Source of the DNA: Nitrospirales bacterium
GTDB lineage: Bacteria > Nitrospirota > Nitrospiria > Nitrospirales > UBA8639
DNA: 34,487 nucleotides
Direction of reading: 5' to 3'
Assembly: GCA_022825885.1 (NCBI GenBank)
Contig: JAJDVY010000007.1
Coordinates: forward strand, 1-34,487
A model generated the notes under the pieces. The model was not told the origin of the DNA. It did no database searches and worked only from the letters and a program-made list of their open reading frames with translations. The position numbers and the translations under genes were made by a program. This document shows, piece after piece, positions 1-8,880 of this stretch (position 1 is its first letter; every line of letters starts with the position of its first letter).

Positions 1-1
1 C

Positions 2-181
2 GGCAGCCCGCTCATCGGGCTGGGGCTGGCCCAGGGCAGCCGGGACTACCGGCTCGGGTGGCGCCTGGTCCCGGCCACAGCCGCGTCGGCCTTTGCCCTG
101 GAGGTCCAGGCCACGCGCCGGGAACCGGACGCGGCCATGCCGGAACACCGCGTCGGCCTCGAACTCTCGACCCGATGGTGA
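2..181 (+). CDS. C-terminal end of a probable outer-membrane beta-barrel protein (5' end outside window)
   Basis: An open frame enters from the left edge and stops with TGA at 179-181, giving the last 59 residues. The end has alternating polar and apolar residues: YRLGWRLVP, then a loop, then FALEVQATRRE, a loop, and a last strand VGLELSTRW. This is the pattern of the last strands of an outer-membrane barrel, with an aromatic last residue (Trp here, Phe more often). From memory it resembles the barrel ends of large autotransporter-like surface proteins, but the missing N-terminal part prevents a family call. Nothing can be said about its promoter or partners. Confidence 0.5.
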   Translation, partial: GSPLIGLGLAQGSRDYRLGWRLVPATAASAFALEVQATRREPDAAMPEHRVGLELSTRW

Positions 182-247
182 GGATACGGCACTGCGGGGC
201 GGGCTGTCATGCTCTCCGATCGCTCTTTCTGTCATCCCCGACCCCGA

Positions 248-292
248 TCGGGGATGACAGACAAAAGCGAAAAGCCTTGGATGCCCGATTGG
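248..292 (+). repeat. Direct repeat, copy 1
   Basis: Begins TCGGGGATGACAGACAAAAG (20 bases, 248-267). After a short variable part comes TGGATGCCCGAT at 278-289. The same two blocks recur at 724-743 and 753-764. A shorter third match, TCGGGGATGACA, lies at 322-333. Confidence 0.8.
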
Positions 293-723
293 AGCCTGTC
301 CTTGACGTTCTTCATCAAGTATCGGGGATGACAAGAAACACCTCCTGGCGCCTGCGGGCGGGGCTGTGCCCCGGTCCCGTCCATGCCATATGAGGGCGAG
401 GACTGTCTGAGCGCAGCGAGTTCCGCAGCCCACATACCAGGGACCGGGGCACAGGCACCCCCTCTTGGGGGCCACGCTCGGGCGCCACTGGTTTTGGGTC
501 CTTTTGCCGAAACAAAAGGACCTCGTCGTGTGGGGGCGAAACCCCACACTCCTCCTCCCCTCGTCGCGCGGGGCCGACACCCCACAGGAGAAAAGAAAGG
601 AAGGGCGGGCACCCAGGCCCGCCCCTACACACAAACACCATGATCCCGTAGGGGACGACCTGCGTGTCGTCCCGCGTCTTTCCAAACAACGGAACCCCCC
701 AAACCCTGGATCCCCGATCGGAG

Positions 724-767
724 TCGGGGATGACAGACAAAAGACAGAAGGCTGGATGCCCGATCGG
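724..767 (+). repeat. Direct repeat, copy 2
   Basis: Carries the same 20-base block as copy 1 at 724-743 and the same 12-base block at 753-764, with a 1-nt length difference between the blocks. The two copies bracket about 430 bp of palindrome-rich sequence, as two members of a dispersed extragenic repeat family would. Confidence 0.8.
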
Positions 768-785
768 GGATTCAGGGTCTTTGGG

Positions 786-3428
786 TTACCACCCTCTCTG
801 CTCCAATTCGGCCAGAAGGGCCGGGAGAATCACCAAGGCACAGACCATGGCCAGGATCAGCACCACCACCAGCAGGATGCCCAGGCTGGCCATGCCCGGA
901 TGACGCGAAAACCCAAGTGCTCCGAAGGACGCCATCGTCGTCAGGGCACTGAGAAACACGGCGTGAGACGTACTGCTCCGTATGACCCGGCCAATGGCAG
1001 GCGAGCCGGCTTCCCGTCTCCGCAGGATCAGGTAGATTCCGAAAGCAATCCCCAAGCCCAACACAAGCGGTAAGGCAATCACGTTGGCCAAATTCAGGGG
1101 AACACCCAAAACCAAACACGCGGCGACCGTCAACAGGAGCGTCAGGACCAGGGGCAGGAGAACAAGCAGGGTTTCGCCCAAGCGTCGAAGCACCGCGAAC
1201 AGCAACAGAGAGGACATCACGACGGCCATGATGGTCGCTTGGATACAGGCGTCGATAATTGTTTGCCCGCCTTCGATGATGCTTACGGGCGAACCGATCG
1301 CCCGCGGCGCTTTTTTCTGTACGCTCGACACAAACCGGCGTAGCGCCCGGTTCTCCTCGACGTTTTCGGCAGGGAACACCTCGACCCGGGTCCGGCCGTT
1401 TTGGGCGGAATAGTGACTCGTCAAACTTTCGGGCAACGTCTCCAATGTCATCTCATTCGGAGCCAGCAACCCTCGTAAACGTTCAAACCAGTTCGGCAAG
1501 TCTCCCACCAACCGCGCACGGAGGTCATGCACAAACAGCGTCGACCCGCGAGCATTGCGCAACAGGTCATCGATCGCTTGTTTGAGAGTTTTCAGGTTCT
1601 GGTCGAGATCCTCCTGCCGGTTGTCGGACTCATACGCACCAAGAGCAGCACGGAATTCTTTCATGGCCTGCACTTCTTCCTCTTCACCGGGCGGGTCGGC
1701 CACCGCCTGAGGAACAAGAACGGGCTCCAGCATCAGCGCCATCTCGTCGATCATGGCCAGTTTTTCTTCCTGGTCGCCGGGAACGAAACTTGAAAGGGTG
1801 AGCACGCGGTCGACCTCAGGCAACGATCGAAGACCCTTCGCCAACGCATCCGCGGCAGGCAGGTTGTCTGCCAACACCTGGATGACGTAGGGAGAGGTAT
1901 CCGGGTCGGCCAGCAACTCCTGAAAAGTGGAGACGCTTTCCGTCGAAGGATCCCGAAGGTGTAAGGCATTGACATCGAATGGCAGCCGAGGCACCACGAC
2001 GGCTGCAGCCACCACCACGGGGACCAGAATCCCGAGGATCACCCGCCGGTACCGGATCATGGCGCCCGACAACGGATTGTCCCGGGAACGGTCTTCCGGT
2101 TTGTTTGCGGGATTCGTCACACGGGCAAGCGGAAAGACGGTCAACAGCGCCGGGAACAACGTGAGATTCGCCAACAGGGCAATACCCATGCCAACCCCGG
2201 CAATGAGCCCCATTTCCGCAAACCCTCTATAGGACGTGGGGAGGAAAGCAAAAAAGCTGAGGGCCGCGGCAACTGCCGCGAGCGTCAGGGCCCCGCCGAC
2301 CCCGGTGACTGCACGCCTCAACACTGTCTCGTGATCGCCGCCGCGGGCCAACTCTTCACGATACCGCAAGCCGAATTGGATCCCGAAATCCACGCCAAGC
2401 CCGATGAACAAGACCGGGACAGATGCGGAAATGAAATTCAACGAGCCGACGGCCACCACCACAAAGAAAGCCGTCCACAATAAGCCCACCACCAGCGTAC
2501 ACAGCATCGCTCCCACGAGCCGAAGGGAGCGAAACCCGGCAATCAACACCACCGAGACCAGGATCAATGACAACCCCGCGGCCAATCCCGCACCCCGGGC
2601 AACCGTTTCCCGTTCTTCGGCTTCGATTGGAATGGGACCCGTCAGCCGGATTCGCACGCCCAACCGCTCTTCAAGACCGGTCGCGTGTCCGCGAAGGGAT
2701 TCCAGCGGACCTTCGGCCGCTTCCAGGTTCGAATAGTCCAGTCGCGATTTCACCAACAGAAATCCACGCGACGGGACGCCCTTGCCCGTCACGTCTTCGA
2801 GCATGGCCTGCTGCCAGGACGAGGTTGGAGGCTTCCCGAGTCGCTGGGCCTCAATGGCCCGGCTCAACAGGGTAAAAGCGTCGGCCAGGACCTTCTGCCG
2901 CTCCGGCGTAGAGTCCTCTTGCAGCGCCAGGGTGAGAATGGAAAAGAATCCTCGCAGGCTGGGATCCTGCGCGAGCGCCCCCAGGAAGGGGGACCATTCG
3001 GCCAGCCGTTCATCCAATCGCCAGAGTTCATCGACGTCGAAATACAGCAGTCCGTATTGATCGAAAAACTCATCCTGCTGGGGTTGATACACCGAAGCAA
3101 ATAACGAAGGCTGCCGTTCCAGAAGCCTCGCCAATTCGTGAACCGCAGCGCGCCTGGCCCCGGCGGCCCCCTGATCCACGACAACCAGGATCAAGTCGTC
3201 GAGTTGTGGAAACGTCGCATAGAAATCTTTCTGTAACTGCCTGAAGTGCAGGTCAGGATCCAATAAATGGACGGGGTCCGTATCGAGGATCAGGTTCTTC
3301 GCGGTATACACCGCGGACAGGCCCGTGGCGGCGAGGACGCCGATCACGACCCAGACGGCCGCTCGCCGGCAGTGATCCACCAGGCTGACCAGGAAAGCCT
3401 GGTACCCATGGCCTATCCGATCAAGCAT
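786..3428 (-). CDS. hpnN: RND-superfamily transporter, hopanoid transporter HpnN-like (MMPL type)
   Basis: 880 aa, ATG start, TAA stop. It is a full-length RND/MMPL exporter with two similar halves. A first membrane segment (about 23-45) is followed by a large periplasmic domain starting with the conserved DTDPVHLLDPD stretch. A block of helices follows, with the typical FIGLGVDFGIQFGLRYREE segment, then a second periplasmic domain (about 470-700) and a second helix block ending ALLAELEQRGW. Such proteins use the proton gradient to move lipids across the inner membrane. HpnN proteins move hopanoids toward the outer membrane. The HpnN name rests on remembered similarity of the helix-4 region; a more general lipid-exporting RND protein is possible, since no hopanoid biosynthesis gene is in the window. 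It lies 43 nt after the copper ATPase and may share its transcript. Confidence 0.8.
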   Translation of the reverse strand: MLDRIGHGYQAFLVSLVDHCRRAAVWVVIGVLAATGLSAVYTAKNLILDTDPVHLLDPDLHFRQLQKDFYATFPQLDDLILVVVDQGAAGARRAAVHELARLLERQPSLFASVYQPQQDEFFDQYGLLYFDVDELWRLDERLAEWSPFLGALAQDPSLRGFFSILTLALQEDSTPERQKVLADAFTLLSRAIEAQRLGKPPTSSWQQAMLEDVTGKGVPSRGFLLVKSRLDYSNLEAAEGPLESLRGHATGLEERLGVRIRLTGPIPIEAEERETVARGAGLAAGLSLILVSVVLIAGFRSLRLVGAMLCTLVVGLLWTAFFVVVAVGSLNFISASVPVLFIGLGVDFGIQFGLRYREELARGGDHETVLRRAVTGVGGALTLAAVAAALSFFAFLPTSYRGFAEMGLIAGVGMGIALLANLTLFPALLTVFPLARVTNPANKPEDRSRDNPLSGAMIRYRRVILGILVPVVVAAAVVVPRLPFDVNALHLRDPSTESVSTFQELLADPDTSPYVIQVLADNLPAADALAKGLRSLPEVDRVLTLSSFVPGDQEEKLAMIDEMALMLEPVLVPQAVADPPGEEEEVQAMKEFRAALGAYESDNRQEDLDQNLKTLKQAIDDLLRNARGSTLFVHDLRARLVGDLPNWFERLRGLLAPNEMTLETLPESLTSHYSAQNGRTRVEVFPAENVEENRALRRFVSSVQKKAPRAIGSPVSIIEGGQTIIDACIQATIMAVVMSSLLLFAVLRRLGETLLVLLPLVLTLLLTVAACLVLGVPLNLANVIALPLVLGLGIAFGIYLILRRREAGSPAIGRVIRSSTSHAVFLSALTTMASFGALGFSRHPGMASLGILLVVVLILAMVCALVILPALLAELEQRGW

Positions 3429-3471
3429 GCACGCTCACGTAAGGACAGCTTCAATGAATTCAAGAGAACCG

Positions 3472-5844
3472 TTACAATCTCAATTGTCTGAGCCGTAAGG
3501 CATTGGCAATGACCGACAACGAACTGAACGTCATGGCGACACTGGCGATGATGGGGCTCAGGAGAAGCCCCAGGAATGGATAAAGGAGACCCGCGGCAAT
3601 GGGCACTCCCAGCGCATTGTAGGCAAACGCAAAAAAGAGATTCTGCCGGATATTCTTCATCATGGCTTTGCTTAAGGTCCGGGCGCGAACCATGCCCCGG
3701 AGATCGCCTTTCACCAGGGTCATGCCCGCACTTTCCATTGCCACGTCAGTGCCCGTCCCCATGGCAACACCCACGTCCGCCGCGGCAAGCGCCGGAGCAT
3801 CGTTGATGCCGTCTCCGACCATCGCCACCACGTGCTCCTGCTTTTGCCATTGTTTGACCACCTGCTGCTTGTGTTCGGGCAGGACCTCGGCTTGCACGTG
3901 TTCCAGGCCCAGTTGCCGCCCCACGGCTTCGGCGGTCTGGCGATGATCACCCGTGACCATGACGATTGTGAGTCCTTCACGTTTCAGGGCATCCACCGCT
4001 TCGCCCGTGGCGACCTTGACGGGATCGGCGACGCCGATGAGACCAACCGGCTGCGCGTCAACCGCCACAAATATGACGGTTTGCCCTTCTTGCCGAAGAG
4101 CCTCACCGTGCCTGTTGAGTTCCAGCAATTGCTTCGACGGCACCCCCACGTCCCGTTCCAGAAACGGTCGATTCCCCAACGCCACGATTTTGCCATCCAC
4201 TTGCCCTTCCACCCCCTGACCGGTCTGAGAACGAAATTCTTCCACGTCACTGAAGGAAAGCCCTCGTTCCCGTGCACCCGCAACAATGGCTGCGGCCAAT
4301 GGATGTTCGCTAACTCGCTCGACACTGGCCGCCAGATAAAGCAGGGCTTCTTCATTCCATCCCGGTGCGGGAACAATTGACTGCAAAACGGGTTTTCCCT
4401 CGGTCAACGTGCCCGTCTTATCCAGCACCAGCATCGTCACTTTTTCCAATCGTTCGAGCGCTTCGGCATTCTTCACGAGCACGCCCGCGGTAGCGCCTCG
4501 TCCCATGCCGACCATGATCGACATGGGCGTCGCCAACCCGAGCGCACACGGGCAGGCAATGATCAGCACGGCCACGGCGTTCACCAGGGCATAAACCAGA
4601 CGAGGTTCCGGCCCGATGCTGGCCCACACGCCGAACGTGACGGACGCACACAACACGACGACCGGCACAAAATACCCGGCCACCGCGTCGGCCACCCGCT
4701 GAATGGGGGCACGACTGCGTTGAGCCTCGCTCACCATGTTGACGATCTGCGCCAGCATGGTCTCCTGGCCGACGCGTTTGGCTTCCATCAACACGGTGCC
4801 GGTTCCGTTCATGGTCCCTCCTATCACCCAATCCCCTGACCGCTTTTCAACCGGAATGGCTTCGCCCGTGACCATGGATTCGTCAACCGACGTCGAGCCT
4901 TCCAATACCTCCCCGTCCACCGGCAGTTTTTCGCCCGGACGCACACGGAGGCGGTCGCCAACGTTGACCCGTTCCAGGGGGATCTCCTCTTCCCGATCGT
5001 GACGTACGATCCTCGCAGTTTTCGGGGCCAACCCGAGGAGCGCCTTCAGCGCACCCGTGGTTCGACGCCGTGCCCTGATTTCCAACACCTGGCCCAAGGC
5101 CACCAGGACGATAATGACGGTTGCGGCCTCGAAATATACGGGTACGTCACCGGCCGGGGTACGATACGCCTCGGGAAACGCGCCCGGCAGAATCGTTGCC
5201 AGCGCGCTCGAACCGTAGGCCGCTCCCGTACCCAGGGCAATGAGGGTAAACATGTTGAGACGGCGGTTGACGATGGATGCCCACCCGCGCTGAAAGAACG
5301 GCAGCCCCACCCAGCCCATCACGGGCGTGGCCAGGACGAATTGCACCCAATTGGATAACCGGGGCGAAAGCACCTCCTGCAAGGGCCGGCCGGGGACCAT
5401 CCCGGCCATCGCCAACACCAACACGGGCAACGTCAGGACCACCCCCATCCAAAACCGGCGAGTCATGTCCACGAGTTCGGGATCGGGCTCGTCTTCTGCC
5501 GCGACGGTTGCCGGCTCCAAGGCCATGCCGCAGAACGGACACGCCGCTGGTTTGTCCGATACCACCTCAGGGCACATGGGGCAGACATACCGGGTCCCGG
5601 GTTTGGCCGGCGCCTCGTCCATGGACTGTTCGTACTTGCCGCTCAGATACCCGTCCGGGTCGACGCGAAACCGTTCTTCACATCGGGGATGGCAGAAATA
5701 GTACATCGTCCCCGCATGCTCATATTTCGCCGCAGCAGAAAGCGGGTCCACCGACATTCCACACACCGGATCCCGTGCCTGAGGCACACTGGCCATCATC
5801 AGTTCGCGGCGTTTGGATTTGGAAACGGATGGGTCCGGTGACAT
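3472..5844 (-). CDS. copA: Copper-exporting P1B-type ATPase CopA
   Basis: 790 aa. The N-terminal YHS-type metal domain has DPVCGM and CHPRC (about 51-55). A small Cys pair domain follows (YVCPMCPEV, then CPFCGM). The transport core has an actuator loop MVTGEAIPV, the metal-site CPC in helix 6 (431-433), the phosphorylation motif DKTGTLT (D475), the P1B-specific HP pair in SEHPL (about 512-516) and GDGINDAP (from 677). Helix 7 has Tyr-Asn (742-743) and helix 8 has Met-x2-Ser-Ser (771-775), the signature of Cu(I)-transporting P1B-1 pumps. It exports cytosolic Cu(I) using ATP. I chose the ATG at 5844 because AGAGAGG lies 9 nt upstream; an in-frame TTG at 5874 adds ten residues but has no support. 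There is no classical N-terminal CxxC MBD fold; the YHS and CxxC region takes its place. Confidence 0.95.
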   Translation of the reverse strand: MSPDPSVSKSKRRELMMASVPQARDPVCGMSVDPLSAAAKYEHAGTMYYFCHPRCEERFRVDPDGYLSGKYEQSMDEAPAKPGTRYVCPMCPEVVSDKPAACPFCGMALEPATVAAEDEPDPELVDMTRRFWMGVVLTLPVLVLAMAGMVPGRPLQEVLSPRLSNWVQFVLATPVMGWVGLPFFQRGWASIVNRRLNMFTLIALGTGAAYGSSALATILPGAFPEAYRTPAGDVPVYFEAATVIIVLVALGQVLEIRARRRTTGALKALLGLAPKTARIVRHDREEEIPLERVNVGDRLRVRPGEKLPVDGEVLEGSTSVDESMVTGEAIPVEKRSGDWVIGGTMNGTGTVLMEAKRVGQETMLAQIVNMVSEAQRSRAPIQRVADAVAGYFVPVVVLCASVTFGVWASIGPEPRLVYALVNAVAVLIIACPCALGLATPMSIMVGMGRGATAGVLVKNAEALERLEKVTMLVLDKTGTLTEGKPVLQSIVPAPGWNEEALLYLAASVERVSEHPLAAAIVAGARERGLSFSDVEEFRSQTGQGVEGQVDGKIVALGNRPFLERDVGVPSKQLLELNRHGEALRQEGQTVIFVAVDAQPVGLIGVADPVKVATGEAVDALKREGLTIVMVTGDHRQTAEAVGRQLGLEHVQAEVLPEHKQQVVKQWQKQEHVVAMVGDGINDAPALAAADVGVAMGTGTDVAMESAGMTLVKGDLRGMVRARTLSKAMMKNIRQNLFFAFAYNALGVPIAAGLLYPFLGLLLSPIIASVAMTFSSLSVIANALRLRQLRL

Positions 5845-5896
5845 CGCAATGGTCCTCTCTGGACGGATGGGCAATCCCTGCCGGTCTTCTCATAAG

Positions 5897-5925
5897 ATCA
5901 TACCCGTTCCAGATATTTTTCTCAG
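5897..5925 (-). promoter_or_regulatory. Possible sigma70-type promoter for copA
   Basis: On the minus strand, CTGAGA (5925-5920) is followed after 17 nt by TATGAT (5902-5897). These are 4/6 and 5/6 matches to the consensus boxes, about 52 nt before the copA ATG. No CueR-like 19-nt spacer with a clear dyad was seen. It is weak evidence on its own. Confidence 0.35.
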
Positions 5926-5973
5926 CTTGAAAACCAAGCAGGAGACGGCAAAATGCGAAGCGGACTCTTCCGG

Positions 5974-8061
5974 TTACGGGGACGGTACCACGAGGGGCGC
6001 ATTCGAGAGAACCGGCGTCACCGTTCCCACGTGGTAATTATGGCACGTTAAGCAGGTGTCTCCCGCTCGTGCTGCATGATGACACGTTGCACAAACGGCT
6101 TTCTTCATAGCTGAGAAGTTACTCCCAACGGGTATCGGGTTGGCGTCATCGACGGCTTCCGTGACCTCGGCGTCAGGGTTGAGCGTATGACACGTGAGAC
6201 AGCCTTTGTCGTCAAGCAAACTGAAATGGACCGCATGGGCAAAGCGCGTCACTTTCCGTTCATGGGAGGCCGGACGCGCCGCCGACCAATGAATCCGTTT
6301 CCGTTGACCGGCTTGAGTCTCGACACTGTGACACTTCATGCACAGCCCATGAGCCTTGGGGTTTGACAACGCCGTGAAAATCGCCTCGGCTGAACGTCCG
6401 TGTTTTGTTCCCGTTGATTGAACGGTCAGATCCAGCCATGCACACAAAAACGGATCGGCGTGTCCTACTGGGCGGTAGAGTATGACAAAATCCAAATCCT
6501 GACGATACCAGCCCCCAACCATGGTCCTCTTTTCACGTTCTCGGTCCGAGCGGATTGCCTGTTCTCCTTCACGATCTTCAAGCCGGACCACCGTCTCTTC
6601 GGCTCCCAGGGCGGACAACTCCATCGTTAAATGAGGTAGCCATTGTTGCTGTGCGTCACGAATCACCTCAACCGGCAATTGACCAATCAGGTCCGTAAAT
6701 TTCCGCGTACCGAGATTCGTTGTCGCCTGAAGCCGGTTCAACATTTCCCGTTGCCCCCTTTGGGTCAAATCGTCAAACAGCCTTTTCACAGCCCAGGTCA
6801 TCCTGCCTACGGCTGCGATTTCTTCATCCGTGGCATCCGACAGATCCGTGAAATCGTCAAACCCGGACAGGATAGCCAGGTCGTCAGCCACGGCAGGATC
6901 GGTTCCCAGCAACAACGCCATGAAAGGCGTGAGCCCGTTCTCGACGTTGGCATCGGCCGGCCATTCGCCAACGGAGACGCCATGCTCATGCAGCGTCTCC
7001 AGATCCAACCCCGGCAACCGCAAGAACGCAAGCCCCTTTGCCCCCGCCCGACCGATCCCTTTGATCTGCCCTGCATGACAACTTGCGCAAGCCGTCTCAA
7101 AGGTGCCCGTTCGCATAGTTTGACCGTCGTCATCAGGCCTATGGCAAGTGGTACAGGTTCCCGGAGCATCTTCCCTGAATTTGCCAAGAAAATGTTTCCC
7201 GATATGGGAATTGTGATCAAAGACCACCCGTGTACGCCGCTTGTACGGGTAACCTGAAAACGGCGGGTGCCCATTGGCGAAATCCGGGAATGCCCGGGCA
7301 TGACAGGTTTGACACTGTTGCTCGTCCATCGCGACCAGGTTGAAATGTTTCCCTCGATGCTCCCTGTGACACGTTGCGCAAGCCAATTGCGGCTCTCCCG
7401 TTTCCATCAAATTCGGCATCCAGGATGAAAGAACTCGAAACAACGGTACGGCGGCGGGCTGAGACATCCGGCTCAAACGTTCCGTGACGGCGGCCAATTC
7501 CTTTGAAGGACGCCCATGCGCCTCCAAGGCGTGGTCTCCGAGATGATGACACGTCAGACACCGCCTACCGTTCTCCTGCCCCGTTCCCGGCGCACCCAGT
7601 CCAAACACCAGATCCACAAGGCTTCCATGCACGGCCGTATGACAGTCCGCACAAGATCCGGCTGAGGCTCCATGCCCGAACGTGAGTTCTCCGGGAGAAA
7701 AGAAGGCCGACCCTTTCGGACCGGAGAGAAAGAGCAGCGAGAGACCAACCATGACCATGGAAAGCCAAAACGTGACCCTGCGTCGCACGGCCAGGAGACT
7801 GGGAATCGGCTGACACGCGGGAACGGACCGGCAACAGGTTCCGTCCGGCAAAGGCCCATCCTTACACGGTCCGCCCGGGGTTCGGGAACAATGCCACCGC
7901 GCCCCTTCCCATACCGGGACACATTCCATCGTGACCCGGCAGCGTCCCTTCTCGTCGGGGCCGGTCGAACAGGCCGGCTCTTCCGTCGCCCGTCCGCAAA
8001 CCCAGTTCCGGGTGGGCCGGGCAACGCGCCCTTTACGGAATCCATCGTCCTGCAAGCGCAT
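5974..8061 (-). CDS. Decahaem c-type cytochrome, inner-membrane anchored, with Cys-rich cytosolic N-terminus
   Basis: 695 aa, last gene of the electron-transfer cluster, starting 3 nt after the cytochrome b-like gene. Ten CxxCH motifs begin at residues 137, 168, 228, 250, 303, 325, 574, 621, 657 and 670. One membrane helix lies at about 97-114. Three Arg (93-95) precede it, so by the positive-inside rule residues 1-95 are cytosolic and the haems periplasmic. The cytosolic part has nine Cys (22, 31, 41, 47, 58, 66, 76, 77, 83) and many Gly/Pro, enough for a metal or Fe-S centre, though no standard motif fits. Residues 330-570 carry no haem and form a charged, mainly helical insert. From memory, similar N-termini occur in cytochrome c3-like proteins of sulfur-oxidising bacteria; their function is unknown to me. 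Likely role: periplasmic electron hub at the inner membrane. Confidence 0.85.
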   Translation of the reverse strand: MRLQDDGFRKGRVARPTRNWVCGRATEEPACSTGPDEKGRCRVTMECVPVWEGARWHCSRTPGGPCKDGPLPDGTCCRSVPACQPIPSLLAVRRRVTFWLSMVMVGLSLLFLSGPKGSAFFSPGELTFGHGASAGSCADCHTAVHGSLVDLVFGLGAPGTGQENGRRCLTCHHLGDHALEAHGRPSKELAAVTERLSRMSQPAAVPLFRVLSSWMPNLMETGEPQLACATCHREHRGKHFNLVAMDEQQCQTCHARAFPDFANGHPPFSGYPYKRRTRVVFDHNSHIGKHFLGKFREDAPGTCTTCHRPDDDGQTMRTGTFETACASCHAGQIKGIGRAGAKGLAFLRLPGLDLETLHEHGVSVGEWPADANVENGLTPFMALLLGTDPAVADDLAILSGFDDFTDLSDATDEEIAAVGRMTWAVKRLFDDLTQRGQREMLNRLQATTNLGTRKFTDLIGQLPVEVIRDAQQQWLPHLTMELSALGAEETVVRLEDREGEQAIRSDREREKRTMVGGWYRQDLDFVILYRPVGHADPFLCAWLDLTVQSTGTKHGRSAEAIFTALSNPKAHGLCMKCHSVETQAGQRKRIHWSAARPASHERKVTRFAHAVHFSLLDDKGCLTCHTLNPDAEVTEAVDDANPIPVGSNFSAMKKAVCATCHHAARAGDTCLTCHNYHVGTVTPVLSNAPLVVPSP

Positions 8062-8064
8062 AGG

Positions 8065-8880
8065 CTATCCCGTTGTATACACCGATATCACAATTGCGTG
8101 AACGAATGAGAGAATCAGGAGGCTATAAGCCACGGGAACGTGGATAAACAACCAGTATTTGAGCGTCCCCTGGAGTGTTTGCTGATAATCAAGATCATCC
8201 TTGGCGCGGATCAGGGCGCGCAACGCTTCTGCTCTTTCCCGTTCCTTTTCTCCTAACCCGCGGCCCAAAGACTCAAGATCCGTGAGAAGCGCACGACGGG
8301 AACGGGTGGAGTCGAAGAGATGGCTCCAATAGTTCAGCGGTCCGTCCAGAAAAGCGGCTAACCGGCGATCATGGAAATCCGCGAAGATCGTCGTATGATC
8401 CTCTGAAACGGTACGTTCAATGACGTCTTCAATTTTTTCACGGAGGCGCTCTCGCATGATGGGAATGCGTTCAAAGCTCACCGCCTCTCCACTCATCGCG
8501 AGTCGCCGCGACAGCACGTGTAACAGGATGAGCCCGACGATCCCGCTGACGGCACACGCCGCATACAACAGCGCCAGCGTGACTTCAAACAGACCATTTG
8601 GAACACGAAGTCCAATATGCAGGGCAACAAGCGCGAGGGTCAGCAGACCGCCAAACACGTGAAGCTGGAACCAATCAATGGACGCTCTCAACGGAAAAAC
8701 GGGAAGTCGATTGCGAAGATTGTACGTCATCAGGGCAACAAGGAAGACAAAGAGGAGCCACCCCGAGAGAAACGTGGTCCGGTAAGGTGAAACAACTGAT
8801 GCGGCGTACAGGCAGGCGAGGAGAAGGATGAGCACGCTCCAGGTCGCGAGGGCGACCCAATGTCGTGACACAAACGTCAT
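8065..8880 (-). CDS. Integral membrane di-haem cytochrome b-like protein
   Basis: 271 aa. The ATG at 8880 overlaps the stop of the gene before it (ATGA), which decides the start over an upstream in-frame codon. Five membrane helices are seen at about 8-30, 37-53, 71-91, 98-122 and 242-266. Helix 3 carries His74 and His88; helix 5 carries His247 and His261. Both pairs are 14 residues apart, the spacing of haem-ligand pairs in cytochrome b of bc1 complexes, so two b haems stacked across the membrane are predicted. Arg residues in the 2-3 loop and in a 115-residue polar loop (124-240) put both loops in the cytosol. His74/His247 would then bind the inner haem and His88/His261 the outer one. I cannot assign it to a named family. 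Context says it passes electrons between the cytosolic side and the periplasmic cytochromes. Confidence 0.75.
   Translation of the reverse strand: MTFVSRHWVALATWSVLILLLACLYAASVVSPYRTTFLSGWLLFVFLVALMTYNLRNRLPVFPLRASIDWFQLHVFGGLLTLALVALHIGLRVPNGLFEVTLALLYAACAVSGIVGLILLHVLSRRLAMSGEAVSFERIPIMRERLREKIEDVIERTVSEDHTTIFADFHDRRLAAFLDGPLNYWSHLFDSTRSRRALLTDLESLGRGLGEKERERAEALRALIRAKDDLDYQQTLQGTLKYWLFIHVPVAYSLLILSFVHAIVISVYTTG

Larger units (their letters stand above)
182..785. repeat. Non-coding array of seven inverted repeats with flanking direct repeats
   Basis: No convincing gene is seen in these 604 bases. They hold a chain of perfect inverted repeats: 229-241/248-260 (13 bp, arm CTGTCATCCCCGA), 458-462/467-471 (5 bp), 497-505/514-522 (9 bp, GGTCCTTTT), 528-535/542-549 (8 bp, GTGTGGGG around GCGAAA), 603-610/617-624 (8 bp, GGGCGGGC), 652-659/666-673 (8 bp, GGGACGAC) and 711-717/724-730 (7 bp, TCCCCGA). 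Loops are 4-8 nt. None is followed by a clear T-run, so simple Rho-independent termination does not explain them. The form is that of extragenic palindromic (REP-like) sequence. Some may end transcripts from the plus-strand gene before it and the minus-strand gene after it, which converge here. Confidence 0.75.

Noticed and set aside
315-740. Minus-strand frame of 141 codons in the palindrome array
   Set aside because: It runs through the inverted repeats, and its residues (Gly, Pro, Arg, Cys runs) reflect GC-rich palindromes and not a protein.
182-785. CRISPR array
   Set aside because: The repeats differ in sequence and spacing and are palindromes of different kinds; no constant repeat-spacer pattern is present.
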